Of a stretch of 6,491 nt of DNA, positions 5,285-6,491 are shown piece by piece. Source of the DNA: Gammaproteobacteria bacterium. GTDB lineage: Bacteria > Pseudomonadota > Gammaproteobacteria > Xanthomonadales > Wenzhouxiangellaceae. A model generated the notes under the pieces. The model did not search any database. It was not told the origin of the DNA and saw only the letters and a list, made by a program, of their open reading frames with translations. Position 1 is the first letter of the stretch, and the number at the start of each line of letters is the position of its first letter. The position numbers were made by a program, and so were the translations under genes. Where the stretch lies: contig PWWM01000081.1 in the NCBI GenBank assembly GCA_003561495.1, positions 1 through 6,491 of the forward strand, written 5' to 3'.

Positions 5285-6491
5285 GCAACGGCCTCCTGGC
5301 GCAGGTGATCACGGATGGAATCGAATACGACATCAGATGGAATGGGCATGCCGTTGTAGTGCAGCACCGGAATGAGTTGATCACGTCGGGCGCGGGTTTC
5401 CAGCAACAAAAGTGAGCGCATCTGCGCATCGCGATTCTGCTCGACCACGAACACCCGGTCATGCCGGTTGAGAAACTCCTGCACGGTGTCATTGAATGGG
5501 AACGCACGCAAGCGCAGGTAATCGGCATGAATGCCTTGCTCGGCCAGACGGTCCAGTGCTTCGGTCACTGCACCATGCGAGGAACCGTAAGCGATGATGC
5601 CGCAATGGGCTTTCTGCTTCGAGCTGATCAATCGGGGCGCCGGAACCTTTTTGCGGGCGGTCTCCCACTTGACCATCAATCGATCGAGCACCTGCTGGTA
5701 TTCATCGCCATCCTCGGTGTAGGCGCCGTACTGGTTATGCCCCGAGCCGCGTACGAAATACGCGCCGCGCGGGTGCGAACCGGGCAGGGTGCGCGCGGCA
5801 ATGCCATCGCCGTCGATATCCAGGAATCGGTAGTAGTACTCCATGTTCTCCAGATCTTCAGCATCGAAAATCTTGCCGCGATTCGGCTGACGGGTATCGT
5901 CCCATTCCAGCTTTGGCACCATCCAGTCGTTCATGCCGATATCCAGATCGGACAGCACAAACACCGGGGTCTGTAATTGGTCAGCCAGGTCGAAGGCTTC
6001 AACGGACAGCTCGAAGCATTCGGCCGGATCGGCCGGCAACAGCAGCGGATGGCGGGTGTCGCCATGCGAGGCGTAAGCAGCGCTCATGAGATCGCATTGC
6101 TGGGTACGGGTGGGCATGCCGGTCGAAGGTCCGACTCTTTGAATATCGAAAAACACCGCCGGGATCTCGGTGTAATAGGCAAAGCCGATGAATTCGCTCA
6201 TCAGCGAGATGCCCGGACCGGAGGTTGGCGTGAAGGCGCGAGCCCCGGCCCAGCTTGCGCCCAGCACCATGCCGGCTGCGGCCAGTTCATCCTCGGCCTG
6301 AATGATGCAGTAGCGCTTCTCGCCGGTATCGGAGTCCACCCGGAACTTGCGGCAATAGGACTCGAACGCGTCCATCAGCGAGGTCGATGGGGTAATCGGA
6401 TACCAGGCCCCGACACTGGCCCCGGCATACAGGCAGCCCAATGCTGCGGCAGCATTGCCCTCAATCAGGATCTTGTCGCGGGTACCGTCCA
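5281..6491 (-). CDS. korA: 2-oxoacid:ferredoxin oxidoreductase alpha subunit, 5' end outside the window
   Basis: About 402 C-terminal residues are visible, and the frame stays open to the window edge. The first residues (DGTRDKILIEGNAAAALG) are the usual junction where the gamma domain joins the alpha domain in fused KorA proteins. Thus the real start, and an N-terminal gamma domain of roughly 200 residues, should lie beyond base 6491. Visible in order are the pyrimidine-binding domain with AWYPITPSTSLMDAF, then FTPTSGPGISLMSEF, the family hallmark GPSTGMPTRTQQ, FVLSDLDIGMNDW, and the C-terminal domain with GIIAYGSSHGAVTEAL, DYLRLRAFPF and RVFVVEQNRDAQM. A TTG at 6441 could be mistaken for a start but falls inside the conserved GNAAAALG stretch. 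The product partners KorB, whose gene overlaps its stop codon by 4 bp. No regulatory site of the operon is visible because its promoter lies off the window. Confidence 0.96.
   Translation of the reverse strand, partial: DGTRDKILIEGNAAAALGCLYAGASVGAWYPITPSTSLMDAFESYCRKFRVDSDTGEKRYCIIQAEDELAAAGMVLGASWAGARAFTPTSGPGISLMSEFIGFAYYTEIPAVFFDIQRVGPSTGMPTRTQQCDLMSAAYASHGDTRHPLLLPADPAECFELSVEAFDLADQLQTPVFVLSDLDIGMNDWMVPKLEWDDTRQPNRGKIFDAEDLENMEYYYRFLDIDGDGIAARTLPGSHPRGAYFVRGSGHNQYGAYTEDGDEYQQVLDRLMVKWETARKKVPAPRLISSKQKAHCGIIAYGSSHGAVTEALDRLAEQGIHADYLRLRAFPFNDTVQEFLNRHDRVFVVEQNRDAQMRSLLLLETRARRDQLIPVLHYNGMPIPSDVVFDSIRDHLRQEAVA
5292..5297 (-). promoter_or_regulatory. Strong ribosome binding site for korB within korA
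   Basis: On the minus strand AGGAGG lies 7 nt before the korB ATG and inside the final codons of korA. Together with the 4-bp ATGA stop/start overlap it supports equal production of the two subunits. Confidence 0.85.

Noticed and set aside
6439..6441. TTG as the korA start codon
   Set aside because: It lies within the conserved GNAAAALG motif and the frame remains open with family-like sequence to the window edge.

Overview
The window is dense protein-coding DNA of moderately high GC content, with codon usage and gene types typical of a gammaproteobacterium. The combination of lipA, a DUF2799-type lipoprotein, a FimX-like GGDEF/EAL protein and a two-subunit 2-oxoacid:ferredoxin oxidoreductase, together with heptamer repeats between genes, would suit the Xanthomonadales/Wenzhouxiangella/Chromatiales neighbourhood. 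That placement is inference from general familiarity, not from a search.

Layout. The first ~240 bases hold a heptamer repeat array (GACTACC), a doubtful short and possibly frameshifted ORF, and a good candidate promoter for the next gene. On the plus strand follow lipA (lipoyl synthase, 237-1253), a second and degenerate heptamer array (AAGGNNC) that starts on the last base of the lipA stop codon, a small conserved hypothetical protein (1342-1704), a DUF2799-type lipoprotein with a coiled-coil tail (1789-2367), and a tandem degenerate GGDEF-EAL protein (2404-3648). On the minus strand, converging on it with only 3 bp between stop codons, are a GNAT acetyltransferase (3652-4263), korB (4229-5284) and the 3' two-thirds of a fused-type korA (5281 to the window edge). 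The minus-strand genes overlap one another and look like one operon, korA-korB-GNAT.

How the genes relate. LipA makes the lipoyl cofactor used by the pyruvate and 2-oxoglutarate dehydrogenase complexes. KorAB performs the same kind of oxidative decarboxylation without lipoate, passing electrons to ferredoxin. Both routes are therefore encoded within 6.5 kb, on opposite strands. The GNAT protein resembles the catalytic domain of Pat-type protein lysine acetyltransferases and is coupled to korAB, so it could act on central-metabolic enzymes (inference). The GGDEF-EAL protein has lost the residues needed to make or break c-di-GMP and is best read as a c-di-GMP sensor or scaffold. No mobile element, CRISPR array, rRNA or tRNA was seen. 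Most of the window is ordinary housekeeping DNA. The points most worth a second look are the two heptamer arrays bracketing lipA, the dead GGDEF-EAL protein, the korAB-GNAT coupling and an 11-bp perfect inverted repeat inside a coding region.
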